Positions 27,763 to 35,896 of a DNA stretch of 37,813 nt are shown here, piece by piece. Below the pieces are notes generated by a model that was not told the DNA's origin, did not search any database, and was given only the letters and a program-made list of their open reading frames with translations. Source of the DNA: Isoptericola sp042668085 (lineage in GTDB: Bacteria; Actinomycetota; Actinomycetes; Actinomycetales; Cellulomonadaceae); the NCBI RefSeq assembly GCF_042668085.1, contig NZ_JBHVBO010000024.1, positions 1 to 37,813 of the forward strand, given 5' to 3'. The translations under genes were made by a program, and so were the position numbers. How positions within the stretch are numbered: the stretch's first letter is position 1; every line of letters begins with the position of its first letter.

Positions 27763-30428
27763 GCGGCCCCTCCCTGTGCCTTCTCGTCGGTCGAGCCTGG
27801 GACCCCGCCCGCGGCGACCGGCTCCGGCGGGCCGATCCGCACGAGGTCGCCCGGCGCGGCGCCGAGCTCGTCGTGCACCCGGCACCCGCGCGACGCGAGC
27901 GGCAGCCACACGACGTGGTCGACCATCTCCGTGATGGCGACGGGCACCGTCACCGCGCCGCGGTCGGTGGACACGGTCACCCGGTCGCCGTCGTACACGT
28001 CGACCGCGGCCGCCGTGGCCGCGGACATCCGCGCGACGGGCCGCTTGGCCGTGCCGGCGAGGAACTGCTCGCCGTCCTGGAGGGCACCGTCGTCGAGCAG
28101 CAGGTGCCAGCTCGCCAGCACGGCGGACCCGGCCGGCACCGCCGGCGGCTCGACCGGCTCGGACCGCGGGGCCGGCACGCGGGCGCCGCCCCACGCGGGC
28201 AGGGCGGCGATCGCACGGTGCGCGTCGAGCGGGGTGGCCGCGCCGAGCGCGACGCCGGCCTGGGCGGCGAGCGCGTCGAGCACCCGGTGGTCGGGCAGCG
28301 CGGCCGACTCCAGCGCCTGGCCGAACGCGCGGACACGGCCCTCCCAGTTCCAGTACGACCCCGCCCTCTCGCCGGGAGGAGCAACAGGAAGCACGACGTC
28401 CGCCAGCTCGGTCACCTCCGAGCGCCGGACCTCGAGCGAGACGACGAAGCCCGCGGCCCCGAGGGCACGCCTGGCGTGCGCCGGGTCGGGCAGGTCGGCG
28501 AGCTCGACGCCGCCGACGAGGGCGCCGCCGAGCTGGCCGACCGAGAGGGCGTCGAGGATCTCCGCGACGTCACGCCCCGGCGCTGCGGGCAGGGCGTCGG
28601 CGTCGACGCCCCACGCCGCGGCCACCTCGGCGCGGGCCGCGGGGTCGGTGAGCGGGCGACCGCCGGGCAGCAGCCCGGGCAGCAGGCCCGCCTCGACGCC
28701 GCCGCGCTCCCCCGCGCGGCGCGGGATCCAGGCGACGCGGGCGCCGGTGGCCTCCGCGAGCCTCAGCACGGCCCCGTAGGCGCCGGGCGCCGACGCGAGC
28801 CGCTCACCCACGAGGATCAGCGCGCCGTCGGCCGCGAGGCCGTCGGCGACGGCGCCCAGCGTCTCCCCGGTCCGGCCCGTGTCGGAGTCGGCGGGCACCA
28901 GGCCGCCGCCGGCGCGGGTGGCGAGGATGCCCAGCCACTCCGCCTCGGTGCCGGGCGCGGCGGGCAGCAGCTCGCCGTCGAGCCGGGCGAGCCCACGGCT
29001 CGCGAACGGCGCGATCGACCACACCTTGGTGCCGTGCTTGCGCACCCCCTTGCGCAGCCGCAGGAAGGTGACGCCGGCCTCCTCCTCGGCCTCGAGCCCG
29101 GCGAGCAGCACGGTCGGGGCGGCCTCGACGTCGCCGAACGTCACGCCGACGCCGGTGCCCGCCACCGCGTGGCCCAGGAACGCCGTCTCCTCGGCCGAGC
29201 CCACGCGGACCCGCTGGTCGACGTCGTCCGTGCCGAGCACGGTCCGCGCGAACCGCGACCAGGCGAACGCGTCCTCGACGGTCAGCCGGCCCCCGGGCAG
29301 CACCCCGACCCCGCCCGCCGCACGGGCGGCGGCCAGGCCCTCGGCCGCGAGCTCGAACGCCTCCACCCACGACGCCGGCCGCAGCTCCCCGCGGGACACG
29401 ACGGCGCCGTGCTCGTCGAGCACGCGGTCCCGCACCAGCGGGACGGTGAGCCGGTCGGGCGCCGCCTGCCACGTGAAGGCGAAGCGGTCCTTGTCGGTGA
29501 TCCACTCCTCGTTGACCGCCGGGTCCTCCCCCGACAGCCGCCGCAGCACCACGCCGCGCCGGTGGTCCACCCGGATCGCGGAGCCGCACGAGTCGTGCTC
29601 GGAGATCCCCGGCGTCGACACCAGGTCGAAGGGCCGGGAGCGGAACCGGTAGGCCGCGCCCGTGAGCGCGCCCACCGGGCAGATCTGCACGGTGTTGCCG
29701 GAGAAGTACGACGCGAACGGCTGCCCGCCGGCGGTCGCGGCCGAGGCCCCGAACGTCTCCTCCGCCGGCTGGCCGGGCGGGGGCGTGAAGTCGAGCACGG
29801 TCTCGTCGAACCGGCCGATCTGCTGGTGCGCGCCGCGCTCCTGGAGCGCGATGAACGCGTCGCCCGCGATCTCGTCGCTGAACCGGGTGCAGCGCTGGCA
29901 CAGCACGCAGCGCTCGCGATCCAGCAGGATCTCGGTCGACACCGCGATCGGCTTGGGGAACGTGCGCTTGACGTCCTCGAACCGGGTCTCCGCGCGCCCG
30001 TTGCTCATCGCCTGGTTCTGCAGGGGGCACTCGCCGCCCTTGTCGCACACCGGGCAGTCCAGCGGGTGGTTCATGAGCAGCAGCTCCATGACCCCGTGCT
30101 GCGCCTTGTCCGCGACCGGCGAGGTGCGCTGCGTCTTGACGACCATGCCCGGCGTGACCGTCATCGTGCACGAGGCCTGCGGCTTCGGCATGGGCCGCAC
30201 GTTGCCCTCGCGGTCGGGCATCGCGACCTCGACCAGGCACTGCCGGCACGCGCCGGCAGGCTCGAGCAGCGGGTGGTCGCAGAACCGCGGGATCTGGATG
30301 CCTACCTGCTCGGCCGCGCGGATGATCAGCGTGCCCTTGGGCACCGTCACCTCGACCTCGTCGATGGTGAGCGTGACCGTCTCCACCGGGGGCGCGGCCG
30401 CGGTGGACTTGTCCGTGGTCGCCGTCAT
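27759..30428 (-). CDS. nuoG: NADH:quinone oxidoreductase subunit G (NuoG)
   Basis: This 889-residue iron-sulfur subunit has an N-terminal 2Fe-2S site (Cys50, 61, 64, 87), the His-ligated 4Fe-4S N5 site (His121, Cys125, 128, 134) and the N4 site (Cys174, 177, 180, 250). A molybdopterin-oxidoreductase-like fold follows. Where the extra N7 cluster binds in E. coli-type NuoG, only Cys281 (HDSCGSAI) is present, so N7 is probably absent. The ATG at 30428 overlaps the nuoF stop by one base (TGATG). The C-terminal region includes a molydopterin-dinucleotide-binding-like fold (DGDRVTVSTDRGAVTVPV) but no cofactor is expected. Confidence 0.96.
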   Translation of the reverse strand: MTATTDKSTAAAPPVETVTLTIDEVEVTVPKGTLIIRAAEQVGIQIPRFCDHPLLEPAGACRQCLVEVAMPDREGNVRPMPKPQASCTMTVTPGMVVKTQRTSPVADKAQHGVMELLLMNHPLDCPVCDKGGECPLQNQAMSNGRAETRFEDVKRTFPKPIAVSTEILLDRERCVLCQRCTRFSDEIAGDAFIALQERGAHQQIGRFDETVLDFTPPPGQPAEETFGASAATAGGQPFASYFSGNTVQICPVGALTGAAYRFRSRPFDLVSTPGISEHDSCGSAIRVDHRRGVVLRRLSGEDPAVNEEWITDKDRFAFTWQAAPDRLTVPLVRDRVLDEHGAVVSRGELRPASWVEAFELAAEGLAAARAAGGVGVLPGGRLTVEDAFAWSRFARTVLGTDDVDQRVRVGSAEETAFLGHAVAGTGVGVTFGDVEAAPTVLLAGLEAEEEAGVTFLRLRKGVRKHGTKVWSIAPFASRGLARLDGELLPAAPGTEAEWLGILATRAGGGLVPADSDTGRTGETLGAVADGLAADGALILVGERLASAPGAYGAVLRLAEATGARVAWIPRRAGERGGVEAGLLPGLLPGGRPLTDPAARAEVAAAWGVDADALPAAPGRDVAEILDALSVGQLGGALVGGVELADLPDPAHARRALGAAGFVVSLEVRRSEVTELADVVLPVAPPGERAGSYWNWEGRVRAFGQALESAALPDHRVLDALAAQAGVALGAATPLDAHRAIAALPAWGGARVPAPRSEPVEPPAVPAGSAVLASWHLLLDDGALQDGEQFLAGTAKRPVARMSAATAAAVDVYDGDRVTVSTDRGAVTVPVAITEMVDHVVWLPLASRGCRVHDELGAAPGDLVRIGPPEPVAAGGVPGSTDEKAQGGAA

Positions 30429-31762
30429 CAGTGACCTCCCGCCCCGGCGAGCGCCGGCGACTGCTTGGGGGTGTACGGGAACAGGGCGCTGGCGCGCGGG
30501 TCGAAGGGGCACCCGCGTGAGTCGATGTGCGCCTGGTACTCGTCGCGGAAGAGCTGGATGCTCGACGTCACCGGCGACGTCGCGCCGTCGCCGAGCGCGC
30601 AGAACGCGCGGCCGAGGATGTTGTCGCACAGGTCGAGCAGCAGGTCGACGTCGCGCTCCTCGCCCCGTCCCGCCTCGATGCGGTGCAGCACCTGCTTGAG
30701 CCAGTAGGTGCCCTCGCGGCAGGGCGTGCACTTGCCGCACGACTCGTGCGCGTAGAAGTCGGTCCACCGGCTGACGGCCCGGACGACGCACGTCGTCTCG
30801 TCGAAGAGCTGGAGCGCGCGGGTGCCGAGCATGGACCCGGCCGCGCCCACCGACTCGTAGTCGAGCGGGGTGTCGAGGTGGTCGGCCGTGAAGAGCGGCG
30901 TCGACGACCCGCCCGGCGTCCAGAACTTCAGCTCGTGCCCGGCGCGCATCCCGCCGGCGAGGTCGAGCAGCTCGCGCAGCGTGATCCCGAGCGGCGCCTC
31001 GTACTGGCCCGGCCGGGTCACGTGCCCCGACAGGGAGAACAGGCCGTGCCCCTGGGACTTCTCGGTGCCCATGCCGGCGAACCAGTCGGCCCCGCGGGCG
31101 ACGATGCCCGGCACGGACGCGATCGACTCCACGTTGTTGACCACGGTGGGCCGCGCGTACAGGCCCGCGACGGCGGGGAACGGCGGCTTGAGCCGCGGCT
31201 GGCCGCGCTTGCCCTCGAGCGAGTCGAGCAGCGCCGTCTCCTCGCCGCAGATGTAGGCGCCGGCGCCCGCGTGCACGGTGACGTCCAGGTCGAAGCCGGA
31301 GCCGAGCACGTCCGTGCCGAGGAACCCGGCGTCGTACGCCTCCTGCACCGCCGCCATCAGCCGGCGGTACACGTGCAGCACCTCCCCGCGCACGTACACG
31401 AACGCGTGGTGGCAGCCGATCGCGTAGCTGGTGATCGCGATGCCCTCCACCAGGTGCTGCGGGCTCGCCAGCATCAGCGGGATGTCCTTGCAGGTGCCCG
31501 GCTCGGACTCGTCCGCGTTGACCACGAGGTAGCGCGGGCCGCCGTCCGGCGGGGGCAGGAAGCCCCACTTCATGCCGGTCGGGAACCCGGCGCCGCCGCG
31601 GCCGCGGAGCCCGGAGTCCTTGACCGTCTGCACGAGGTCGGCGGGCTCCATGGTCAGGGCCTTGCGCAGCCCGGCGTACCCGCCGGCGGCCTCGTACGAC
31701 GCGAGCTTCCACGACCGGTCCGCGTCCCATGTGTCCGTGAGCACCGGCATGAGATCAGTCAT
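30428..31762 (-). CDS. nuoF: NADH:quinone oxidoreductase subunit F (NuoF)
   Basis: This 444-residue subunit binds NADH and FMN and takes electrons into complex I. The NADH/FMN loops GLRGRGGAGFPTGMKW (51-66) and GAYICGEETALLDSLEGKRG (168-187) are intact. The N3 4Fe-4S ligands are Cys342, 345, 348 (SCGKCTPCREGT) and Cys388. The ATG at 31762 overlaps the nuoE stop by eight bases; a second in-frame ATG four codons later is possible. Confidence 0.97.
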   Translation of the reverse strand: MTDLMPVLTDTWDADRSWKLASYEAAGGYAGLRKALTMEPADLVQTVKDSGLRGRGGAGFPTGMKWGFLPPPDGGPRYLVVNADESEPGTCKDIPLMLASPQHLVEGIAITSYAIGCHHAFVYVRGEVLHVYRRLMAAVQEAYDAGFLGTDVLGSGFDLDVTVHAGAGAYICGEETALLDSLEGKRGQPRLKPPFPAVAGLYARPTVVNNVESIASVPGIVARGADWFAGMGTEKSQGHGLFSLSGHVTRPGQYEAPLGITLRELLDLAGGMRAGHELKFWTPGGSSTPLFTADHLDTPLDYESVGAAGSMLGTRALQLFDETTCVVRAVSRWTDFYAHESCGKCTPCREGTYWLKQVLHRIEAGRGEERDVDLLLDLCDNILGRAFCALGDGATSPVTSSIQLFRDEYQAHIDSRGCPFDPRASALFPYTPKQSPALAGAGGH

Positions 31763-32627
31763 CGCTGCCGCCCTTCTCCGGCTCGGGGTTCGCGTCGCCG
31801 CCCGACGGCGACCGGCCGGGGCTCTCGTCCCCCGGCGCGGCCGGCGTGCGCTCCGCGCTGGACTGCGCCGTCCCCGTCTCGGGCGGGACGTCGCCGGTCG
31901 CACCGGTCGAGGCCTCCTGCCGCGCGGGCTCGGCCGTCGCCTCCCCGCCGTCGACGGCGGCCGCCGCGCGCGCCAGCCGCAGCCCGGCGAGGGTCGGCTC
32001 CCCCGCGCCCACGCCCTCGTCGGCGCGGCCGTCGGTGAACCCCGCGAGCACGCGGCTCATCTGCCTGAAGCCGCACACCGACGACGCGCCGCGCGTGGGC
32101 GCCACCGGCTCGCCCGCCCGCAACCGGTCGGCGAGGTCCGTCGCCGACTCCGGCGTCTGGTTGTCGAAGAACTCCCAGTTGACCATCACGACCGGCGCGT
32201 AGTCGCAGGCCGCGTTGCACTCGACGCGCTCGAGCGTGATCGCGCCGTCCTCGGTGGTCTCGTCGTGCCCGACGCCGAGGTGCTCGCTCAGCTCGTCGAA
32301 GATCGCGTCGCCGCCCATCACCGCGCACAGGGTGTTGGTGCACACGCCCACCGTGTAGGTGCCGTTGGGGTGCCGCTTGTACTGCGTGTAGAACGTGGCG
32401 ACGGCGCTCACCTCGGCGGGCGTCATCTCGAGCTGCTCGGCGCAGAACAGGATCCCGTCGCGGCTCACGTAGCCGTCCACGGACTGCACCAGGTGCAGCA
32501 TCGGCAGCAGCCCGGAGCGCGGGTCCGGGTAGCGCGCCTTGATCGCCGCGGCGTCGGCGGCCAGCGACGCGAGCGTGTCGGCGTCGTACCGCGTGGCCGA
32601 GCGGGCGCTCGTGGGTTCTGCCGTCAT
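31755..32627 (-). CDS. nuoE: NADH:quinone oxidoreductase subunit E (NuoE) with long acidic tail
   Basis: This thioredoxin-like 2Fe-2S (N1a) subunit has ligands Cys96, Cys101, Cys137 and Cys141. At 290 residues it is far longer than the usual 160-250. Residues from about 200 onward are low-complexity Ala/Pro/Glu/Gly sequence ending in an acidic stretch, with no recognisable domain. The ATG at 32627 overlaps the nuoD stop (ATGA) and the end overlaps nuoF. Confidence 0.95.
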   Translation of the reverse strand: MTAEPTSARSATRYDADTLASLAADAAAIKARYPDPRSGLLPMLHLVQSVDGYVSRDGILFCAEQLEMTPAEVSAVATFYTQYKRHPNGTYTVGVCTNTLCAVMGGDAIFDELSEHLGVGHDETTEDGAITLERVECNAACDYAPVVMVNWEFFDNQTPESATDLADRLRAGEPVAPTRGASSVCGFRQMSRVLAGFTDGRADEGVGAGEPTLAGLRLARAAAAVDGGEATAEPARQEASTGATGDVPPETGTAQSSAERTPAAPGDESPGRSPSGGDANPEPEKGGSDD

Positions 32628-33970
32628 CGGTCGACCCCTCCCAGCACGGGGTCCAGGGACGCGACGGCGACGACGACGTCGGCCACCTGGCCGCCCTCGC
32701 ACATCACCGACACGGCCTGGAGGTTGTTGAACGACGGGTCGCGGAAGTGCGCCCGGTACGGCTTGGTGCCGCCGTCGGACACCGCGTGCACGCCCAGCTC
32801 GCCGCGCGGGTGCTCGACGGTCTGCCACGCCTGCCCGGCCGGCACCCGGAAGCCCTCCGTGACGAGCTTGAAGTGGTGGATCAGGGCCTCCATCGAGGTG
32901 CCCATGATCTGGCGGATGTGGTCCAGCGAGTTGCCCTGCCCGTCGGCGCCGACGGCGAGCTGCGCTGGCCACGCGATCTTCTTGTCCGCCACCATGACCG
33001 GCGCCCCCGAGGTCGACTCCAGCCGCGCGAGCGCCTGCTCGACGATGCGCAGCGACTGGTAGCACTCCTCCAGGCGCAGCACCACGCGCGAGTAGCAGTC
33101 CGCGTCGGTCGACGTCGGGACGTCGAAGTCGTACGTCTCGTACCCGGAGTACGGGAACGCCTTGCGCACGTCGTAGGGCAGCCCCGTGGAGCGCAGCACC
33201 GGCCCCGTGACACCCAGCGCCATGCAGCCGGCGAGGTTGAGCACCCCGACGTCGGTGAGCCGCGCCTTGAAGATCGGGTTCGCGAGCATGAGGTCGCCGA
33301 GCTGGCCCAGGTAGTGGCGGATCTTCGGCAGCGCCGCCCGGACCTGGTCCTCGAACCCCTCCGGCACGTCCTGCGCGACGCCGCCCGGCCGCACGTACGC
33401 GTGGTTCATCCGCAGCCCGGTGACGGCCTCGAACAGCCGGAGGATCTCCTCGCGGGCGGTGAAGCCGATCGTCATGACCGTCGTCGCGCCCATCTCGTTG
33501 CCGCCCGTGCCCAGGCACACCAGGTGGGACGCCACCCGGTTGAGCTCCATCATCAGCACGCGGATGATCGACGCCCGCTCCGGCACGTCGTCGGTGATGC
33601 CGAGCAGCTTCTCGGTGGCGAGGCAGTACGCCGTCTCCTGGAAGAGCGGCGCGAGGTAGTCCATCCGGGTGCAGAACGTGGTGCCCTGCGCCCAGGTGCG
33701 GAACTCCATGTTCTTCTCGATGCCGGTGTGCAGGTAGCCGATGCCGCAGCGGGCCTCGGTGACCGTCTCGCCGTCGATCTCGAGCATGAGGCGCAGCACC
33801 CCGTGCGTGGACGGGTGCTGCGGGCCCATGTTGACGACGATGCGCTCCTCGCCCACGGCCTCGCGGGCGATCTCGTCCCAGTCGCCGCCGGACGCCTCGA
33901 AGCCCGGGATTCCGGGGTCGAACTCGTCGGCGGTCGGCGGCCGGGTGGCGCTGAAGGTTCCAGTAGTCAC
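32624..33970 (-). CDS. nuoD: NADH:quinone oxidoreductase subunit D (NuoD)
   Basis: This 448-residue 49-kDa-type subunit forms the quinone site with NuoB. The quinone-contact loop MGPQHPSTHG (48-57) and the YLHTGIEKNMEFRTW segment (79-93) are intact, and the protein ends in the conserved DPVLGGVDR. The first 40 residues are a variable extension. The GTG at 33970 overlaps the nuoC stop (GTGA), fixing the start. Confidence 0.97.
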   Translation of the reverse strand: MTTGTFSATRPPTADEFDPGIPGFEASGGDWDEIAREAVGEERIVVNMGPQHPSTHGVLRLMLEIDGETVTEARCGIGYLHTGIEKNMEFRTWAQGTTFCTRMDYLAPLFQETAYCLATEKLLGITDDVPERASIIRVLMMELNRVASHLVCLGTGGNEMGATTVMTIGFTAREEILRLFEAVTGLRMNHAYVRPGGVAQDVPEGFEDQVRAALPKIRHYLGQLGDLMLANPIFKARLTDVGVLNLAGCMALGVTGPVLRSTGLPYDVRKAFPYSGYETYDFDVPTSTDADCYSRVVLRLEECYQSLRIVEQALARLESTSGAPVMVADKKIAWPAQLAVGADGQGNSLDHIRQIMGTSMEALIHHFKLVTEGFRVPAGQAWQTVEHPRGELGVHAVSDGGTKPYRAHFRDPSFNNLQAVSVMCEGGQVADVVVAVASLDPVLGGVDR

Positions 33971-34779
33971 GAGTACGACCTCCTGGTGTCCGGCGGCGGC
34001 ACCGTGGCGCCCTTGTACTCCACGGGGATGCCGCCGAGCGGGTAGTCCTTGCGCTGCGGGTGTCCCGGCCAGTCGTCCGGCATCTCGATGCGGGCCAGGC
34101 CGGGGTGGTCGTCGAAGACGATCCCGAAGAAGTCCCAGGTCTCGCGCTCGTGCCAGTCGTTGGTGGGGTACACCGACGTGGTGGAGGGGACGTGCGGGTC
34201 GGCGTCGGGCACCGCGACCTCGAGCCGCAGCCGGCGGCCGTGCGTCACGGAGGTGAGGTGGTAGACGGCGTGCAGCTCGCGTCCCGTGTCCTGCGGGTAG
34301 TGCACGCCCGAGACGCCGAGGCTGAGCTCGAACCGCAGGTCCTGGTCGTCGCGCAGCGCCTGGCAGACCGCCAGGAGGTGCTCGCGCGCGACGTGCAGCG
34401 TGAGCTCGGCGTGCGGGCTCGGCGGGTCGGTGTGCGGGTCGACCGCGACGCGCTCCACCGCGTCGTCGAACGCGACGCCCTGGTCGCCGAGCACCTCGGC
34501 GAGCACGTCCACGGCCTCGTCGAACCAGCCGCCGTACGGCCGCGTCGCGGCGCCGGGCATCGCGACCGGCTGCACCAGGCCGCCGTACCCCGACGTGTCG
34601 CCCGAGCCGTGGACGCCGAACATCCCGCGCCGCACCTCGACGACCTCGGGCCCCCGACCGCCGCGGCCGGCCTGCTCGCTGCCCGAGACCAGCTCCCCCG
34701 ACCGGGGCCCGAGCACCTCCTCGGGCTGCGGGACGGGCTGGTCCGCCGCGCGACCGCCCGCCGTCGTGCCGTCGCTCAT
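33967..34779 (-). CDS. nuoC: NADH:quinone oxidoreductase subunit C (NuoC)
   Basis: This 270-residue 30-kDa-type subunit is a separate gene, not fused to nuoD as in E. coli. The family signature WHERETWDFFGIVFDDHPGL and the PDDWPGHPQRKDYPL block are present near the C-terminus. The first 75 residues or so are a Gly/Pro-rich extension without a recognised domain. The ATG at 34779 overlaps the nuoB stop (ATGA). Confidence 0.96.
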   Translation of the reverse strand: MSDGTTAGGRAADQPVPQPEEVLGPRSGELVSGSEQAGRGGRGPEVVEVRRGMFGVHGSGDTSGYGGLVQPVAMPGAATRPYGGWFDEAVDVLAEVLGDQGVAFDDAVERVAVDPHTDPPSPHAELTLHVAREHLLAVCQALRDDQDLRFELSLGVSGVHYPQDTGRELHAVYHLTSVTHGRRLRLEVAVPDADPHVPSTTSVYPTNDWHERETWDFFGIVFDDHPGLARIEMPDDWPGHPQRKDYPLGGIPVEYKGATVPPPDTRRSYS

Positions 34780-35327
34780 CGCAGCAGCCCCTTGAGCTCG
34801 AACGTCGGGGTGGCCTCGAGCGCCGCCGCCTCGGCGGCCGCGGCCGCCTCCTTGCGGTTCACGCCCAGCGGCGAGTCCTGGATGTGCTGGTGCAGCGCGA
34901 GGATCGCGTTGATGAGCATCTCTGGGCGGGGCGGGCAGCCCGGCAGGTACACGTCGACCGGGACGATGTGGTCGACGCCCTGCACGATCGCGTAGTTGTT
35001 GAACATGCCGCCGCTGGACGCGCACACGCCCATGGACAGCACCCACTTGGGCTCGCTCATCTGGTCGTAGACCTGCCGCACGACGGGCGCCATCTTCTGG
35101 CTCACCCGGCCCGCGACGATCATGAGGTCCGCCTGCCGCGGCGACGCCCGGAACACCTCCATGCCGAACCGCGACAGGTCGAACCGCGACGCGCCCGCCG
35201 CCATCATCTCGATGGCGCAGCACGCCAACCCGAACGTCACCGGCCATACGGACGCCTTGCGCAGGTAGCCCGCCAGGTCCTCGATCGTCGTCAGCAGGAA
35301 GCCCGACGGAGCCTCTTCCAGGCCCAT
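34776..35327 (-). CDS. nuoB: NADH:quinone oxidoreductase subunit B (NuoB)
   Basis: This 183-residue subunit carries the terminal N2 4Fe-4S cluster that reduces the quinone. Its ligands are the tandem Cys36-Cys37 (GLACCAIEMM), Cys102 (MGVCASSGG) and Cys131 (LPGCPPRPE). The ATG at 35327 follows GGGGAGGGG. Unlike most nuo junctions, 98 bases separate it from nuoA, and that gap contains a hairpin. Confidence 0.97.
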   Translation of the reverse strand: MGLEEAPSGFLLTTIEDLAGYLRKASVWPVTFGLACCAIEMMAAGASRFDLSRFGMEVFRASPRQADLMIVAGRVSQKMAPVVRQVYDQMSEPKWVLSMGVCASSGGMFNNYAIVQGVDHIVPVDVYLPGCPPRPEMLINAILALHQHIQDSPLGVNRKEAAAAAEAAALEATPTFELKGLLR

Positions 35328-35346
35328 GACCCCTCCCCTTCGTGAA

Positions 35347-35375
35347 CATCGGCGTGAGGATCCTCGGCGCCGATG
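35347..35375. other. Inverted repeat in the nuoA-nuoB gap
   Basis: CATCGGCG (35347-35354) and CGCCGATG (35368-35375) form an 8-bp stem enclosing the 10-bp palindrome GAGGATCCTC (35356-35365). It sits in the only large gap inside the nuo operon. In RNA it could form a hairpin between the two genes and act in processing, stability or partial termination. No T-run follows, so a strong terminator is unlikely. Confidence 0.45.
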
Positions 35376-35425
35376 CCGTCCGTCGTTCCGTGTCGTGCTG
35401 GGTGGTGCTGGTGGTGCGCCCGGGG

Positions 35426-35788
35426 CTAGACCCAGGTGAGGCCGCCGCGCCGCCACTCGTAGACGAACGGCACGGTGATGAGGGCGAGGAACGTGAGCAT
35501 CGCGACGAGGCCGAAGCCGGCCAGCACCGCGAAGTCCACCGCCCACGGGTAGAGGAAGACCACCTCGATGTCGAAGACGATGAACGTCATCGCGACCAGG
35601 TAGTACTTGACCGGCAGCCGCCCGCCGCCGACCGCGTGCGGCGTCGGCTCGATGCCGCACTCGTAGGCGTCGAGCTTGGCCCGGTTGTAGCGCTTGGGCC
35701 CGATGACGGCGCTGGCCGCCACGCCGCCCACGGCGAGCACCAGCGCCACGCCCATGAGCATGAGGACCGGCACGTACGGGTTCGTCAT
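35426..35788 (-). CDS. nuoA: NADH:quinone oxidoreductase subunit A (NuoA)
   Basis: This 120-residue, three-helix subunit of complex I has the conserved loop YECGIEPTP (with the quinone-channel Cys) and the KYYLVAMTFIVFDIEVVFLYPWA helix with its acidic pair. The length is typical, so the ATG at 35788 is preferred over a 30-residue longer reading from 35878. This ATG overlaps the stop of a 25-codon ORF upstream (ATGA). Confidence 0.96.
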   Translation of the reverse strand: MTNPYVPVLMLMGVALVLAVGGVAASAVIGPKRYNRAKLDAYECGIEPTPHAVGGGRLPVKYYLVAMTFIVFDIEVVFLYPWAVDFAVLAGFGLVAMLTFLALITVPFVYEWRRGGLTWV

Positions 35789-35862
35789 CGCGAGCCCCCC
35801 GTCCGCACGGCCGTCTCGACCTCGTGCATCTCGACCACTCCCTTGTGCTCGTGTGCGCTCAT
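35785..35862 (-). CDS. Possible 25-residue leader peptide coupled to nuoA
   Basis: A short ORF begins at ATG 35862 (MSAHEHKGVVEMH at its start) and ends with a TGA that overlaps the nuoA ATG by four bases, the same junction used between most nuo genes here. A GTGAGG sequence lies about ten bases before its ATG. It is His/Glu/Val-rich and matches nothing I know. It may be translated to couple or tune nuoA translation, or may be chance. It lies in the 108-base gap between the reductase gene and nuoA. Confidence 0.4.
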   Translation of the reverse strand: MSAHEHKGVVEMHEVETAVRTGGSR

Positions 35863-35896
35863 GCTCTGCTGGCCTCACCCGATCGTCGTGCCGCGC

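Noticed and set aside
27873..30434. Long plus-strand open frame opposite nuoG
   Set aside because: Low-complexity Arg/His-rich antisense shadow of a gene with complete iron-sulfur motifs.
35426..35878. A 150-residue N-terminally extended NuoA
   Set aside because: The 120-residue form matches the usual family length, and the extension is unrelated Arg/Gly-rich sequence.
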